Positions 18,015 to 27,134 of a stretch of DNA of 64,000 nt are shown in pieces. The DNA comes from Limisphaerales bacterium (GTDB taxonomy: Bacteria > Verrucomicrobiota > Verrucomicrobiia > Limisphaerales > SXTU01). The stretch lies in the NCBI GenBank assembly GCA_009773355.1, contig WRPG01000002.1, positions 128,391 through 192,390 on the forward strand, written 5' to 3'. The notes under the pieces were generated by a model. That model was not told where the DNA came from, did no database searches, and saw only the letters and a program-made list of their open reading frames with translations. Position 1 is the stretch's first letter, and each line of letters opens with the position of its first letter. A program made the translations under genes and the position numbers.

Positions 18015-18261
18015 CGGAGCGCTGACTTCAGTCCGCTGCCATGCCCAAGTGCTTGTGGCAGCCATGTCAGGCACGGATTTATTGTGCCTTTGCCCCGGTT
18101 GGATTCGCTCCCACGTCCGCAGTCCCACCAAGTGGGGCAGAGGCGGCTCCTCCAGCCGGTCGGAGGTGGCTTTTGCGCCGCCGACCTGGGCACGCGCACT
18201 CTCCAAGTGCGCCGGAGATTGCTCGCAAGATTCCCTGTCCGGCGGACGAATGCATCCGCTG
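18015..18261. other. gene-free stretch after glcF with a REP-like unit
   Basis: No convincing gene was found here. The first 25 bases after glcF (18015-18039) contain GGAGCGC followed by a stem-loop around TGACTTCAGTC, similar in layout to the GGAGC family at 35934-36038. The rest leads into the sigma factor remnant. Confidence 0.4.
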
Positions 18262-18410
18262 ATGGTCTCGGCCCTGCCCGTGAATCTGCCCGTCGCGAAC
18301 CCGCTGCACACCCGGCCGAGCCTGCTGGGCCAGCTCCAGGACGGGGCGGACGAGCGAAGCTGGCGCGACTTCTTCGAGACCTGCTGCGGCTGATCCACAG
18401 CGCGGCGCAG
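18262..18410 (+). pseudogene. ECF-type sigma factor N-terminal remnant with frameshift
   Basis: An ATG at 18262 opens a 43-codon frame whose end reads HTRPSLLGQLQDGADERSWRDFFET, the typical start of region 2 in Planctomycetes/Verrucomicrobia RNA polymerase ECF sigma factors (TRxSLLxRLxDxxDxxAWxEFFxxYW). The frame then stops at 18393. In the next frame the following bases read RLIHSAA, which is what would come next in the family, so a single-base loss near 18383 has broken the gene. After that the similarity fades. No region 4 is present. This is interpreted as a decayed gene fragment; a sequencing error plus truncation is the alternative. Confidence 0.5.
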
Positions 18411-18502
18411 GTGCATCTGGCGAAGCACGGCGAGCAGGCGCAGACCAATGGGCCCGCCGGCTGGAGAAAAACTTTCGCCAGCCCCGCCCCTCCGGATTGG
18501 AA

Positions 18503-19162
18503 TCAGGGCAATGCGTTCGGGCGCGCCAGCACCGCGCGGAGCACGGCGGCCAGGCGCCGGGCGGCGAGCTTGGAGTGGCGGCCGAGGGCGATCAGCGCGG
18601 GAATCTTGCGCGGGCGGCGGAGCACCGAGCGGGCGAGCTTGCCGAGGCTCAACTTGCCGTCCGCGTTCACCAGCGCGTTGAAGTCCAGCGGCAGGTCTTC
18701 CTGCGCGGTGTCGGAGATGGCCCGCACGGTGGCGCTCGGGATGCCGCGTTCGCGGCACAGTTGGCGGATGATGTCGGATTCCATCTCGACCGCGTCCGCG
18801 CCCGTGCGCTCGCGCAGCATCGCCTTTTCGTAACCGGTCACGGCCACGCGCTCCGCACAATGAAACCGCGCGGCCACCGCGCCCGCGTCGAGCAACGCCT
18901 GGCGCAGGGGGAAGGCTTCATCCGTGTCGCAAACGACTGTCCCGAGCCGCAGCGTCGAGTTCAGCGCGCCGGCGAAACCACAGGTAAGAACCAGGCTCCA
19001 GGCGTCCGCCGCGAGCTTCGCCTTCACCGCACGTTCGGCGGCGGCGGCCCCCATGCCAGTGACCAGAATCGTGACGTTGGGCGGCAGCCCACGGCGAAGG
19101 GGCGCGGCCTCCTCCTTCACCGCGAAGCAGACGAGGATCGGGCCTTGAGGCAGACCGCTCAT
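18503..19162 (-). CDS. hpnG: hopanoid-associated nucleosidase/phosphorylase (HpnG-like)
   Basis: The protein has 219 residues of the purine nucleoside phosphorylase/MTA-SAH nucleosidase fold. Visible elements are ILVCFAVKEEAAPLRRG, TGMGAAAAERAV, LVLTCGFAGALN and the ribose-binding AVEMESD. HpnG releases adenine from adenosylhopane on the way to ribosylhopane and bacteriohopanetetrol. The assignment rests on the position three bases after the squalene-hopene cyclase gene, on the same strand. Without that context, a general MTA/SAH nucleosidase would be the alternative. Confidence 0.85.
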   Translation of the reverse strand: MSGLPQGPILVCFAVKEEAAPLRRGLPPNVTILVTGMGAAAAERAVKAKLAADAWSLVLTCGFAGALNSTLRLGTVVCDTDEAFPLRQALLDAGAVAARFHCAERVAVTGYEKAMLRERTGADAVEMESDIIRQLCRERGIPSATVRAISDTAQEDLPLDFNALVNADGKLSLGKLARSVLRRPRKIPALIALGRHSKLAARRLAAVLRAVLARPNALP

Positions 19163-19165
19163 GGA

Positions 19166-21199
19166 TTAACGCGCGGTCGGTTGGCCGTTGAGTGGTGGCT
19201 TGCCGGTGCTTGGAGTGACTGGCGGCTTTTGATCCAGCAGCTTGCGATACGTCGCCAGCGCCAGCAGCGGCCAGGAGTTCCGATACATGTCGTATTTGAG
19301 GTAGAACACGCAGGGGAATCCGGTGCCGGTGATCTCGTCCTCGGACCACGAGCCGTCGCGGTTCTGCGTGCCGCAAAGGAACTCGATGCCGCGCTTGAGC
19401 GCGGGCAGGTCGGGGTCGCCGAAGGTGCAGAGGCCCATGACGGCCCACGCGGTCTGCGAGGCGGTGCTCGGTCCCCGGCCCTTGTGGACGGGGTCGTCGT
19501 AGGTGTTGCAGCGCTCGCCCCAACCGCCGTCCTCGTGCTGGACGCTCATAAGCCACTCGCGCGCGCGCAGGAGCCACGGCTCGGTCATGTCGTAATCCAG
19601 CGCCTTGAGACCGCGCAGCACCTGCCAGGTGCCGTAGATGTAGTTCACGCCCCAGCGGCCGTAGAAGCTGCCGTCCTCCTCCTGCAGCTTCTTCATGAAG
19701 GCGAGGCCGCGCTTGACTTGCGGATTCTCCTTTCGCACGCCTTCGAGGCCCATGACTTCAAGAATGCGCGCGGTGATGTCCACGCACTCGGGGTCGAGCA
19801 TGGCGTTGTGGTCGGCGAAGGGGACTTTCTCCAGGATGCTTTTGGTGCAGTCTTTGTCGAAGGCCGCCCAGCCGCCATCCTTGCACTGGAAGGCGAGCAT
19901 CCAATCGTAGCCGCGCCGGAAGCATTCGTCACGGCGCTTCGGGTTGTCGGTGGCAATCTGCCGCAACGCGAGCAGCACCATCGCGGTGTCGTCCACGTCG
20001 GGGTTCCACTTGTTGTTGAACTCGAAGACCCAGCCGCTCGGCTCCACAGAGACCGGGTTTTTGTTGAACCAGTCGCCCCGAAAACGAATCTCCCGGTCCA
20101 TGAGCCAGTTCGCCGCCTGCTTCATGTGCGGGTGCTCGGCGGGCACGCCGGACTCGCGCATGGCGATGCTCACGATGGCGGTGTCCCACACCGGCGAAAA
20201 GCACGGCTCGATGCGCATCGAGTCGGTGGTGTGATGTTCAAGGCGCTTCAGCTCCTTGTATTCGCGGGCGAAGATGGGGTGATCACGCTTGTAGCCGAGG
20301 ACTTCGAGCGCGATGACGCTGTTGAGCATCGCGGGGAAGATGGCGGCGAGGCCGTCGCTGCCCTCGAAGCGCTCCAGCATCCACTGCTCGCACTTCTTGA
20401 GCGCGCGCTTGCGGAACGGGTGGACACTCTGGCGCGCGACCCACTCGGCGAGCTTGTGCAGGCGGTCGAGCCAGAGGAAGGCGTTGCGCAGGCCCAAGTC
20501 GAAGTAGCGCGGGCGCAGCGCCTCATCCAGCTCCCACTTCCCGTTCGGGTAAAGCTCGTCGAGGTTCACGCCGTTCTTGAGCGGGCGCGTGGGGCGGAAG
20601 TGATTGATGATGGCCAGCGGCACGAGCATCGCGCGCGACCAGTTGCTCATGTCCCAAAAGTTGACGTGAAACCATTTGCCGATGAGCAGCACCTCGCAGG
20701 GGATGGAAGGAACGTGGTTCCAGCCCACGAGGCCGATGAGCGCGAGATAGAGCTTCGAGAACGTGTTCATCCGCGGCACACCGCCGAGGTTGCGGGCCAT
20801 CTCGCGGGCCTTGAGCATGCGCGGGTCGGTGACGGACACGCCGGCGAGCTTGAGGGCGAGGTAGGCCTTGATGGTGGCGTTCACCTCTGAGGGGCCGTGC
20901 GGGTAGATGTTCCAGCCGCCGTCGTCGAGTTGGCGCTCGAAGATGTGGTTCACCGCGCGCCGCTGCCACTCGGAGTCCACCGAGTCCGACCAATGGTGGT
21001 AGGCCACCATGTCGGACACGAGCGTCACGTCCACGATGAGTTCGCCGACCCAGTAGCCGTCCGGGTGCTGGACGCTGAGAAGGTAGTCCTGCGACCGCTT
21101 CGTGGCGCCGGCGACATCGGCGGCGGACAACTCGCCAAAAGCGAAGGCAGGTTGTGCAGCGGGCGGGTTGGTTCGTCCTGTTGGGGTGACAACTGACAT
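19166..21199 (-). CDS. shc: squalene-hopene cyclase
   Basis: This enzyme cyclises squalene to hopene and diplopterol, the core of bacterial hopanoids, and acts at the inner face of the membrane. The 677-residue length fits the family. The protonating motif is DVDDTA with D401, D403 and D404. Several QW repeats are present (for example DGYWVGEL, DGGWNIYPHG, KDGGWAAFD, EDGSFYGRWGVNYIYGTW, DGGWGE, RDGSWSE). The substrate-channel block near CVFYLKYDMYRNSWPLLAL closes the protein. It precedes hpnG by three bases and follows rnpB by 59, so hopanoid genes may be read from the rnpB transcript or from their own promoter in that short gap. Confidence 0.96.
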   Translation of the reverse strand: MSVVTPTGRTNPPAAQPAFAFGELSAADVAGATKRSQDYLLSVQHPDGYWVGELIVDVTLVSDMVAYHHWSDSVDSEWQRRAVNHIFERQLDDGGWNIYPHGPSEVNATIKAYLALKLAGVSVTDPRMLKAREMARNLGGVPRMNTFSKLYLALIGLVGWNHVPSIPCEVLLIGKWFHVNFWDMSNWSRAMLVPLAIINHFRPTRPLKNGVNLDELYPNGKWELDEALRPRYFDLGLRNAFLWLDRLHKLAEWVARQSVHPFRKRALKKCEQWMLERFEGSDGLAAIFPAMLNSVIALEVLGYKRDHPIFAREYKELKRLEHHTTDSMRIEPCFSPVWDTAIVSIAMRESGVPAEHPHMKQAANWLMDREIRFRGDWFNKNPVSVEPSGWVFEFNNKWNPDVDDTAMVLLALRQIATDNPKRRDECFRRGYDWMLAFQCKDGGWAAFDKDCTKSILEKVPFADHNAMLDPECVDITARILEVMGLEGVRKENPQVKRGLAFMKKLQEEDGSFYGRWGVNYIYGTWQVLRGLKALDYDMTEPWLLRAREWLMSVQHEDGGWGERCNTYDDPVHKGRGPSTASQTAWAVMGLCTFGDPDLPALKRGIEFLCGTQNRDGSWSEDEITGTGFPCVFYLKYDMYRNSWPLLALATYRKLLDQKPPVTPSTGKPPLNGQPTAR

Positions 21200-21258
21200 G
21201 CGGCGCGAATCTGGAAAACAGCGCTGGGGGAGTAAAGAATTATTCCGGCGACGGAAAT

Positions 21259-21688
21259 GGCTTCGGAAGGGCTGTAAGCCGAATTCTGTCTGCGGCCTTG
21301 CGACCGGAGAGAATCATTTGTCTCAGCAGCCAATACCCGGAACCCATCCCGCTTTCGCGGAAACTGGCGCGGGCCGCGCCGTGGTTCCCTATTTGGCCTT
21401 GCACCCGATGGGGTTTGCCGTGCCCCCGCGCTTGCGCTTGGGGCGGTGCGCTCTTACCGCACCTTTTCACCCTTGCCGGGTATGACATGGCAGTTTTCTG
21501 GTTTCCCATTGGACTACCATGCCGTCCCGGCGGTCTGATTTTCTGTGGCACTGTCCGTCGGCGCGCCTCTCGGCGAACCGCCCGCGTGTATCTCCGGCTG
21601 AACCGGAGTTACGCGGCATCGCGCCCTGCGGTGTTCGGACTTTCCTCCCGCGGACAAGCCGCGAGCGATTCTCTGCCCTTCCGAAGCC
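21259..21688 (-). ncRNA. rnpB: RNase P RNA (bacterial type A)
   Basis: The catalytic RNA that trims the 5' ends of tRNA precursors. On the minus strand the conserved parts occur in order: GAGGAAAGTCCGAACACC (CR-I), AGGGTGAAAAGGTGCGG then TAAGAGCGCACCGCC (CR-II/III), GGCAAACCCCATCGG with GCAAGGCCAAATAGGGAAC, and ACAGAATTCGGCTTACAG (CR-V). The ends were set by helix P1: GGCTTCGGAAGGG at the 5' end (21676-21688) pairs perfectly with CCCTTCCGAAGCC at the 3' end (21259-21271). A length of 430 bases is usual. Open reading frames that cross this region are chance. Confidence 0.96.
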
Positions 21689-21741
21689 GGCGGGACGGTA
21701 ATACAAGCGGTGCTTGGCAGCAAGCCGCCTTCTCCTCCGGC

Positions 21742-22470
21742 TCAATCCACCGCCGCCAGTTCCATGTCCCGAGTGAAGTAGATGATGCGGCCGCAGTGCG
21801 GGCAGGCATTGATCTCGGACTGCGACTGGCAGGCGACCATCACCTGCGTCGGCAACCGCATGTGGCAGCCGCCGCATGCGCTGTGCTGGATGCCGACGAT
21901 GACGTTCTCGCCCTTGCTCTTGAGCAGCCGCTCGTAGCGTGCCAGCGCGCCTTCCTCGACGGCGGCGGCCAGCTCCGCGCGGTTGGCCTGCAACTCGGCG
22001 AGCTTGGCCTTGAAGTTCTCCTCGCGCTTGCCCAGTTCGGTCACTTCCGCGTCCACGTCCTTCTTCGCCTGGGCGGCAAGCTTGGTGGCTGCGGCAACGT
22101 CCTTCGCCACGGCGTCGGCCTGCTCCATGAGGACCAGAATCTGATCCTCGAGTTTGGAGATGTTGCCCTTGCACGTCTCGATCTCGTGCGCCAGCGCGCG
22201 ATACTCCTCGTTCTTCTTGGTCTGGAGCTGCTGCTGGGAATACTTGGCGATCCTTTCCTCCTGCGCCTGCACATCCAGCTCCAGCTTCTTCTTGTCCGAC
22301 TCGATCTGCTTGGCCTTGAGCTTGGCGGCGTCGAGCGCCTGCTGGGAGGAGTTGGCGCGGGACTTGGCACGCTCACGCTGCGGGGTGATGGACGCCAGTT
22401 CGGCCTGGGTGCGGAGGAGGTTGCGGTCGCGGTCTTGGAGAACGAGGAGTTTTTCGATGGCTTCGAGCAT
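21742..22470 (-). CDS. C4-type zinc-ribbon coiled-coil protein (CT398 type)
   Basis: A 242-residue protein with a long antiparallel coiled coil (about residues 5-180, rich in Lys, Glu, Gln, Ala) and a C-terminal zinc ribbon with the cysteine pairs CGGCHMRLP and CPHCGRIIYF. It starts MLEAIEKLLVLQDRDRNL, as in the zf-RING_7 family represented by chlamydial CT398. The function is not settled; chlamydial work links it to sigma-54 and flagellar parts. The gene lies just upstream of rnpB on the same strand. Confidence 0.85.
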   Translation of the reverse strand: MLEAIEKLLVLQDRDRNLLRTQAELASITPQRERAKSRANSSQQALDAAKLKAKQIESDKKKLELDVQAQEERIAKYSQQQLQTKKNEEYRALAHEIETCKGNISKLEDQILVLMEQADAVAKDVAAATKLAAQAKKDVDAEVTELGKREENFKAKLAELQANRAELAAAVEEGALARYERLLKSKGENVIVGIQHSACGGCHMRLPTQVMVACQSQSEINACPHCGRIIYFTRDMELAAVD

Positions 22471-22594
22471 GCGCGGCTTTCTTTGTTCGCGAAAAGCTAT
22501 CGGCCATGCTACGCCAAGTCAATGCACGCCGCCGCCCGGTGCCGCCGGCAAATTTTTTGAACAACCACCCCGCCCTCCGTTCCAAGGTGACAGC

Positions 22595-24100
22595 ATGAAA
22601 ACAAACCGCTTCTCCACCGCCCTGTGCCTGCTGGCGCTCGCCGGCTCGCAGACGCTCGCCCCGCTCCAGGCCGCTCAAAAGGAGTCCGCCGCCATCGCCT
22701 TGGCCCGCCAGTTGAACCAGGCTTTCATCGAGGTGGCCGACCAAGTCTCGCCCTCCGTCGTCGTCATCCGCGTCGCGCAGAAGCAGGACCGCAGCGGCTT
22801 CAGCTCGGATGGCGAGGGCAATCCTTTTTTTGAGATGCTGCCGCGCGAGTTTCGCCGCCAGTTGGAGGAGCAGTTTGAGAAGCGCAAAAAGCAGCCGCAG
22901 TCCGAACCCCAGCCCGAGCGCCCGCCTCAGTTCAACGGCCAGGGCAGCGGCGTCGTCATCCGCGAGGATGGCTACATCCTCACCAACCGTCACGTCGTCG
23001 AGGACGCCGAGAAGATCGAGATCCGCTTCAAGGACGGGCGCACCTTCCCCGCAACCATCCGCGGCGTGGACCCGCGCTCCGATGTCGCCGTGCTGAAGAT
23101 TGAGGCCAAGGGCCTGCCCGCCGCGAAGTTCGCCGACTCGGACAAGACCCGCGTGGGCGAGTTCGCCATCGCCATCGGCGCGCCGTTCAACCTCGACTAC
23201 AGCGTCACCTTCGGGCACGTCAGCGCCAAGGGCCGCAGCGCCCTGCTCCCCGACGCCTCGCCCTTGACGCCGATGGATCAGGATTTCATCCAGACCGACG
23301 CGAGCATCAACCCCGGCAACAGCGGCGGCCCGCTGGTCAACATCAACGGCGAGATCATCGGCATCAACACCCTCATCCGCGGCCTCCGCAGTGGCATCGG
23401 CTTCGCCATCCCCGCAAATCTCGCGCGCGAACTCTCCGACGCCCTCATCAAGAATGGGAAGGTCATCCGCGCCCGCCTCGGGCTGGCCGTCAAGGGCCTT
23501 AAGGACGATCCCGAACTCCGCGCCCAGTCCTTCAAGGGCGTCACCGACGGCATCTTGGTCAGCGGCATCCAGCAAAACGGCCCCGCCGAAAGATCCGAGT
23601 TGAAGCTCGAGGACGTCATCACCCATGTCGAAGGCACTCCCGTCACCAACGTCCAGCAGCTCCGCAATTCCATCCGCAACAAAGTCGGCATCCCCGTCAC
23701 CCTCAGCGTGGTCCGCAACGGCAAGCCGATGAAGATCAAGGTCACCCCGGAGGAATGGCCTGACGAACCGGCCGACTTGTTGGCCAGCAACAAGCCGAGC
23801 AACGAAGTTCAGGCCGACGACCTCGGCATCACGGTGAAGGCACTCACCCGCGAGCTGGCCCGGGAGCACAGCGTGAAGCTCACCGAAGGCTTGATCGTGA
23901 CGGAAGTGGATGCCGGCAGCCCCGCCGCCAAGCGCGGCCTCAAGGCCGGGATCGTCATCACCGAGGTCAACGGCAAGCCCGTGTCCGACCTGCGCGACTT
24001 CAGCGCGGCGCTCAAGGGAGCCGACCTCAAGAAAGGCGTCCGGCTGGAAATCATCAGCGACGGCTTCAAGAAGTTCGAGGTGCTGAAGTCTGGCGACTGA
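22595..24100 (+). CDS. HtrA/DegP-type periplasmic serine protease
   Basis: The protein has 501 residues with a signal peptide (MKTNRFSTALCLLALAGSQTLAPLQA). The trypsin-like domain carries the triad H133 (TNRHVV), D163 (RSDVAVLKI) and S243 (NPGNSGGPL). Two PDZ domains follow at about 275-370 and 395-500. It would degrade or hold misfolded envelope proteins. A charged Glu/Gln/Pro stretch at about residues 80-110 lies in the LA-loop position, as in DegP/DegQ. The ATG at 22595 was chosen because it gives the signal peptide. It is divergent from the zinc-ribbon gene, and no heat-shock promoter could be assigned with confidence. Confidence 0.93.
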   Translation: MKTNRFSTALCLLALAGSQTLAPLQAAQKESAAIALARQLNQAFIEVADQVSPSVVVIRVAQKQDRSGFSSDGEGNPFFEMLPREFRRQLEEQFEKRKKQPQSEPQPERPPQFNGQGSGVVIREDGYILTNRHVVEDAEKIEIRFKDGRTFPATIRGVDPRSDVAVLKIEAKGLPAAKFADSDKTRVGEFAIAIGAPFNLDYSVTFGHVSAKGRSALLPDASPLTPMDQDFIQTDASINPGNSGGPLVNINGEIIGINTLIRGLRSGIGFAIPANLARELSDALIKNGKVIRARLGLAVKGLKDDPELRAQSFKGVTDGILVSGIQQNGPAERSELKLEDVITHVEGTPVTNVQQLRNSIRNKVGIPVTLSVVRNGKPMKIKVTPEEWPDEPADLLASNKPSNEVQADDLGITVKALTRELAREHSVKLTEGLIVTEVDAGSPAAKRGLKAGIVITEVNGKPVSDLRDFSAALKGADLKKGVRLEIISDGFKKFEVLKSGD

Positions 24101-24198
24101 ACCGCCGGGTTCTGTCCGCGCCGGTTCCGGGTGATCAGTGTCCGGCCCTGAACCCGGTTGGCCGTTGCGGCGGGATGAAGCCGCGCTCCCCGCTTGCC

Positions 24199-25419
24199 TT
24201 ACCGCACGACCTCGAAGGCGAAGCCCTTCAGATACTCCGTCTCGGGAATGCACGGAATGAAGGGATGATCCGGCGACTGGCTGAACGTCGCCACGCGGCG
24301 CAGCACACGGCGGGTGTCGAACGCGGCGGAGAGAATCACGTCCTGAAAGGTCACACTGTCCACATGGTGCGAGCAGCAGAAGGTGGCGAGCAGGCCGCCG
24401 GGCTTGAGCAGCTTGAGCGCGCGCAGGTGGATTTCCTTGTAGCCGCGCAACGCGTCCGGCACGGAGGCGCGGTTCCGCGTGAAGGACGGCGGGTCGAGCA
24501 CGATGGCGTCGAACTTGGGAATGACCCGCTCATGCGGGCCGACGGTGGTCTGGGCCTTGAGCCAGTCGAAGACGTTCGCGGCCTCGAAGGTGCATTTCTC
24601 CGCCAGTCCGTTCGCGGCGGCGTTGCGCGTGGCGGCGGCAATGGCGTCCGCGCTTTGGTCGAGGCCGTGGACGTGCGCGGCTCCGGCGCGGGCGGCGTGC
24701 AGGGCAAAGCCGCCGAGGAAGCTGAAACAGTCGAGGACGTTCGCGCCCGGCGTGAGGGCGATGAGCTCGGCGGTGCGCTGGTAGTTGGCCTGCTGGTCGA
24801 GGTAGAGGCCGGTCTTGTGGCCGGCGCGCAGGTCGGTCTCGAACTTGAGGCCGTTGAGCGTCACCGTCACCGGGCCGTCGAGAGTGCCTTCCAGCATTCC
24901 ATTCGCTTCGGGCAGGCCCTCGAATTTGCGCGAGGCCATCTCGTTGCGCTCCACGATGGCGCGCGGGTTGAAGATGGACTTGAGCGCGGCGACGATGAGC
25001 GGCTTGCGCATGTCCATGCCGAGCGCGGAGGTCTGCACCACGAGCACGTCGTCGTATTTGTCCACGATCAGGCCGCTGAGAAAATCGCCCTCGGCGCTGA
25101 CGACGCGGAAGGAGGTCGCACCGGGCAAATGCCGCTGGCGGATGGCGAGCGCCGCGCGGATGCGGGCCTCGAAGAACGCCTGGTCCACCGTGACATGCTC
25201 GTGCGTGATCACGCGCACGGTGATCTTGGACTGCGCGTTGTAGAGGCCGAGGCCGAGCCAGTGCTTGCGATGGTCGTTCACCTCGACGAGATCACCGTCC
25301 TTCACGCCCGGAGCGACGTGCATGATGGCTCCGGCGTAAATCCACGGGTGCCCGGCGACGATGCGGTCGGCTTCGCGGGGCTTGAGAATGACGAGGGGCA
25401 GGGCAGGGGAGGCGCTCAT
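24199..25419 (-). CDS. RlmI-like 23S rRNA (cytosine-5) methyltransferase
   Basis: A 406-residue SAM-dependent methyltransferase. It has an N-terminal PUA-like domain (about 1-90, HPWIYAGAI and GDLVEVNDH), a central RlmI-type domain with GLIVDKYDDVLVVQ and the strand GHKTGLYLDQQANY, and a Rossmann methyltransferase domain with motif I VLDCFSFLGGFALHAA and the catalytic LDPPSFTR and FCCSHHV. The cysteines in the latter fit m5C chemistry. The E. coli homologue modifies C1962 of 23S rRNA; the target here is inferred. It is convergent with the HtrA gene. Confidence 0.9.
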   Translation of the reverse strand: MSASPALPLVILKPREADRIVAGHPWIYAGAIMHVAPGVKDGDLVEVNDHRKHWLGLGLYNAQSKITVRVITHEHVTVDQAFFEARIRAALAIRQRHLPGATSFRVVSAEGDFLSGLIVDKYDDVLVVQTSALGMDMRKPLIVAALKSIFNPRAIVERNEMASRKFEGLPEANGMLEGTLDGPVTVTLNGLKFETDLRAGHKTGLYLDQQANYQRTAELIALTPGANVLDCFSFLGGFALHAARAGAAHVHGLDQSADAIAAATRNAAANGLAEKCTFEAANVFDWLKAQTTVGPHERVIPKFDAIVLDPPSFTRNRASVPDALRGYKEIHLRALKLLKPGGLLATFCCSHHVDSVTFQDVILSAAFDTRRVLRRVATFSQSPDHPFIPCIPETEYLKGFAFEVVR

Positions 25420-25546
25420 GTTTGTAGACAGGTTGGGAAGCGCGGGCCATGAAGCCAGGGCGCGCCGCTTCGGGGCGCAGATGAAGGCAGACCCGGCGGG
25501 CGGGGGAAAGTCTTTTGTTGGTGGCGGGCGGGTTCGCGCGCCCGGA

Positions 25547-26185
25547 TCACTCCGCCAGCTTGCCGACGGGAATCTCGGCCTTGTAGCGGCCCAGCAGCTT
25601 CAACTCGATCACGCCGGCTTCCTCGCCGGTCTTGCGGACGGCCATCACGACGGGGGCCGCGCCCTTGGATTTCTCGGCCGTCAGCGGCACGCGCAGCACG
25701 GGCGAACTGCTCTTGCCGTAGAGGGCGAGCTGAAACTCCTTCTTCCCGGCCTTCTCGATACCGAGGGTGAACACGGCCAGCTCCAGCTCTTTGTCCTTCG
25801 TGGTGACCTTCACGAGCCGGAGCTTGTCGTTGGACAACGCGGCGTCCTTGTCCTTGGGCGCGAGCTGCCTGGTCCACAACTGCCCGACGGGCATCGCCTC
25901 ACCCTTGGATTTTTTCCGGGCAGCCTTGTCACCTTTGGCCGCCTTTTCGACTTTCAAGCGCTTGTCTGGAATGAGCAGCGCGCCCACGTCGCCAGCCTTG
26001 AACCCGACGGCCTGGTCGGGGGCAAGTTCGAGCTTGAGCGGCAGGTCGCCGAGGCGGGTGTTGGCGTCCATGAGCAGCGCGGTGGCCTTGGACAATTCCT
26101 CCGGGGTGAGCTGGGTCGGTTCCTGAGCGTGCAGGGCGCTGAGGCAGGCAAAGGCGGCCACGAGAAACAGGAGTCTGGTTTTCAT
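25547..26185 (-). CDS. secreted protein of unknown function
   Basis: A 212-residue protein with a clear signal peptide (MKTRLLFLVAAFACLSALHAQ). The mature part is rich in Lys and Ala, contains a basic stretch at about residues 82-95 (KAAKGDKAARKKSKGEA) and otherwise looks beta-rich with a repeated LxLxxxG pattern. No cysteine and no known catalytic motif was seen. It lies downstream of the two pseudopilin genes on the same strand, 79 bases after the first, so a role at the cell surface is possible but unproven. Confidence 0.7.
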   Translation of the reverse strand: MKTRLLFLVAAFACLSALHAQEPTQLTPEELSKATALLMDANTRLGDLPLKLELAPDQAVGFKAGDVGALLIPDKRLKVEKAAKGDKAARKKSKGEAMPVGQLWTRQLAPKDKDAALSNDKLRLVKVTTKDKELELAVFTLGIEKAGKKEFQLALYGKSSSPVLRVPLTAEKSKGAAPVVMAVRKTGEEAGVIELKLLGRYKAEIPVGKLAE

Positions 26186-26264
26186 GCTGGTTGGCAGCTG
26201 AGGCGCCCCATGCCAGACGCGCGCTCAAAAACTTCCGTTACAACCCGGCGGGCGAACCATCCAG

Positions 26265-27056
26265 CTATGGCCCCCACATGTTGGTGCCATGGATCCATTG
26301 CTCGCGGGTGATGAGTCGCGCCGAACCATCGGCGAAGGCAGCGTTACCTTGGTCAGTCAGCTTGCGGTTGGCGTTGGGAACGGCAGCGGAACTCTGGCGA
26401 TTGTGATGAAAGATGAAATTGTTGCAAGTGATCCTGGGCTGCGTTGGCGAGTTGTAAAGCGAGCTGTTGCTGTCGTCCACATTGTCGGGAGGGGTGTCGG
26501 TATCCAAGTTGAAGGGAAACACCGTCGGGGAATAGATGACCTGATTGGTGGACTCGCCGACGAGAAACGTGCTTGCGGCAATCTGTCCCAGGCGGGATGA
26601 GCCTCCCGTGCCCGTAATGGTGCTGAAGTAGCCGATGACGCGATTATAGTTCGGTGCCGTGGTAATGGTGATGGTGCCGACTGGGGTGCCGCTGCTGTTG
26701 ACGATTTGTCTTGAGAGAAGCGATGGGCAACCAAGCTTCGGCTCAAACTCGGAGGTGATGGTGGCACTTCGCATCCCGATGTAGGGTGCCAACACAGCAC
26801 GCCATTCTGGCGATTGACCCAAAGGGTCGCCTGCTGGCCGGGAATAGGCGTAGGGCGGCAGCTTGTCGTCGTTGTCACCGGCATACAGCGTCAAGCCGAT
26901 GGCCACCTGCTTCCGGTTGCTGAGACACTTTGACATCTTGGCCTTCTCCTTGGCCTTGCCCAGGGCCGGCAGGAGCATTCCGGCCAGGATGGCGATGATC
27001 GCGATGACGACGAGGAGTTCGATCAGGGTGAAGGCCGAGGAGGTTCTCGATTTCAT
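26265..27056 (-). CDS. pseudopilin-like protein (prepilin N-terminus, H-X9-DG type)
   Basis: A 263-residue protein with a type IV prepilin leader and hydrophobic helix ([20 protein letters not shown]), which a prepilin peptidase would cut before Phe. This is followed by [23 protein letters not shown] and a globular part with ending [23 protein letters not shown], characteristic of the large prepilin-type families of Verrucomicrobia and Planctomycetes. The protein is likely assembled or exposed at the envelope by a type II secretion-like system; no such machinery lies in the window. It is a tandem copy of the gene at 27135-27896, with about 48 identical bases in the leader region. Confidence 0.9.
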   Translation of the reverse strand: MKSRTSSAFTLIELLVVIAIIAILAGMLLPALGKAKEKAKMSKCLSNRKQVAIGLTLYAGDNDDKLPPYAYSRPAGDPLGQSPEWRAVLAPYIGMRSATITSEFEPKLGCPSLLSRQIVNSSGTPVGTITITTAPNYNRVIGYFSTITGTGGSSRLGQIAASTFLVGESTNQVIYSPTVFPFNLDTDTPPDNVDDSNSSLYNSPTQPRITCNNFIFHHNRQSSAAVPNANRKLTDQGNAAFADGSARLITREQWIHGTNMWGP

Positions 27057-27134
27057 ACGAATAGTCGCACCGTGGAGGCAGTTGGAGCAGTCGTCAAGGA
27101 GCGGTTGAAGGCGGAGGTTGAAACGCGTTCTCGG

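Noticed and set aside
18497-20890. Long plus-strand open frame opposite shc and hpnG
   Set aside because: Same reason: low-complexity translation and full overlap with well-recognised genes.
21298-22560. Plus-strand open frame across rnpB and the zinc-ribbon gene
   Set aside because: The conserved RNase P RNA and the zinc-ribbon protein on the minus strand explain this region.
24101-24198. Terminator between the HtrA and RlmI-like genes
   Set aside because: Only weak arms (CCGGGTTC and GAACCCGG) with a long loop and no T run; too weak to call.
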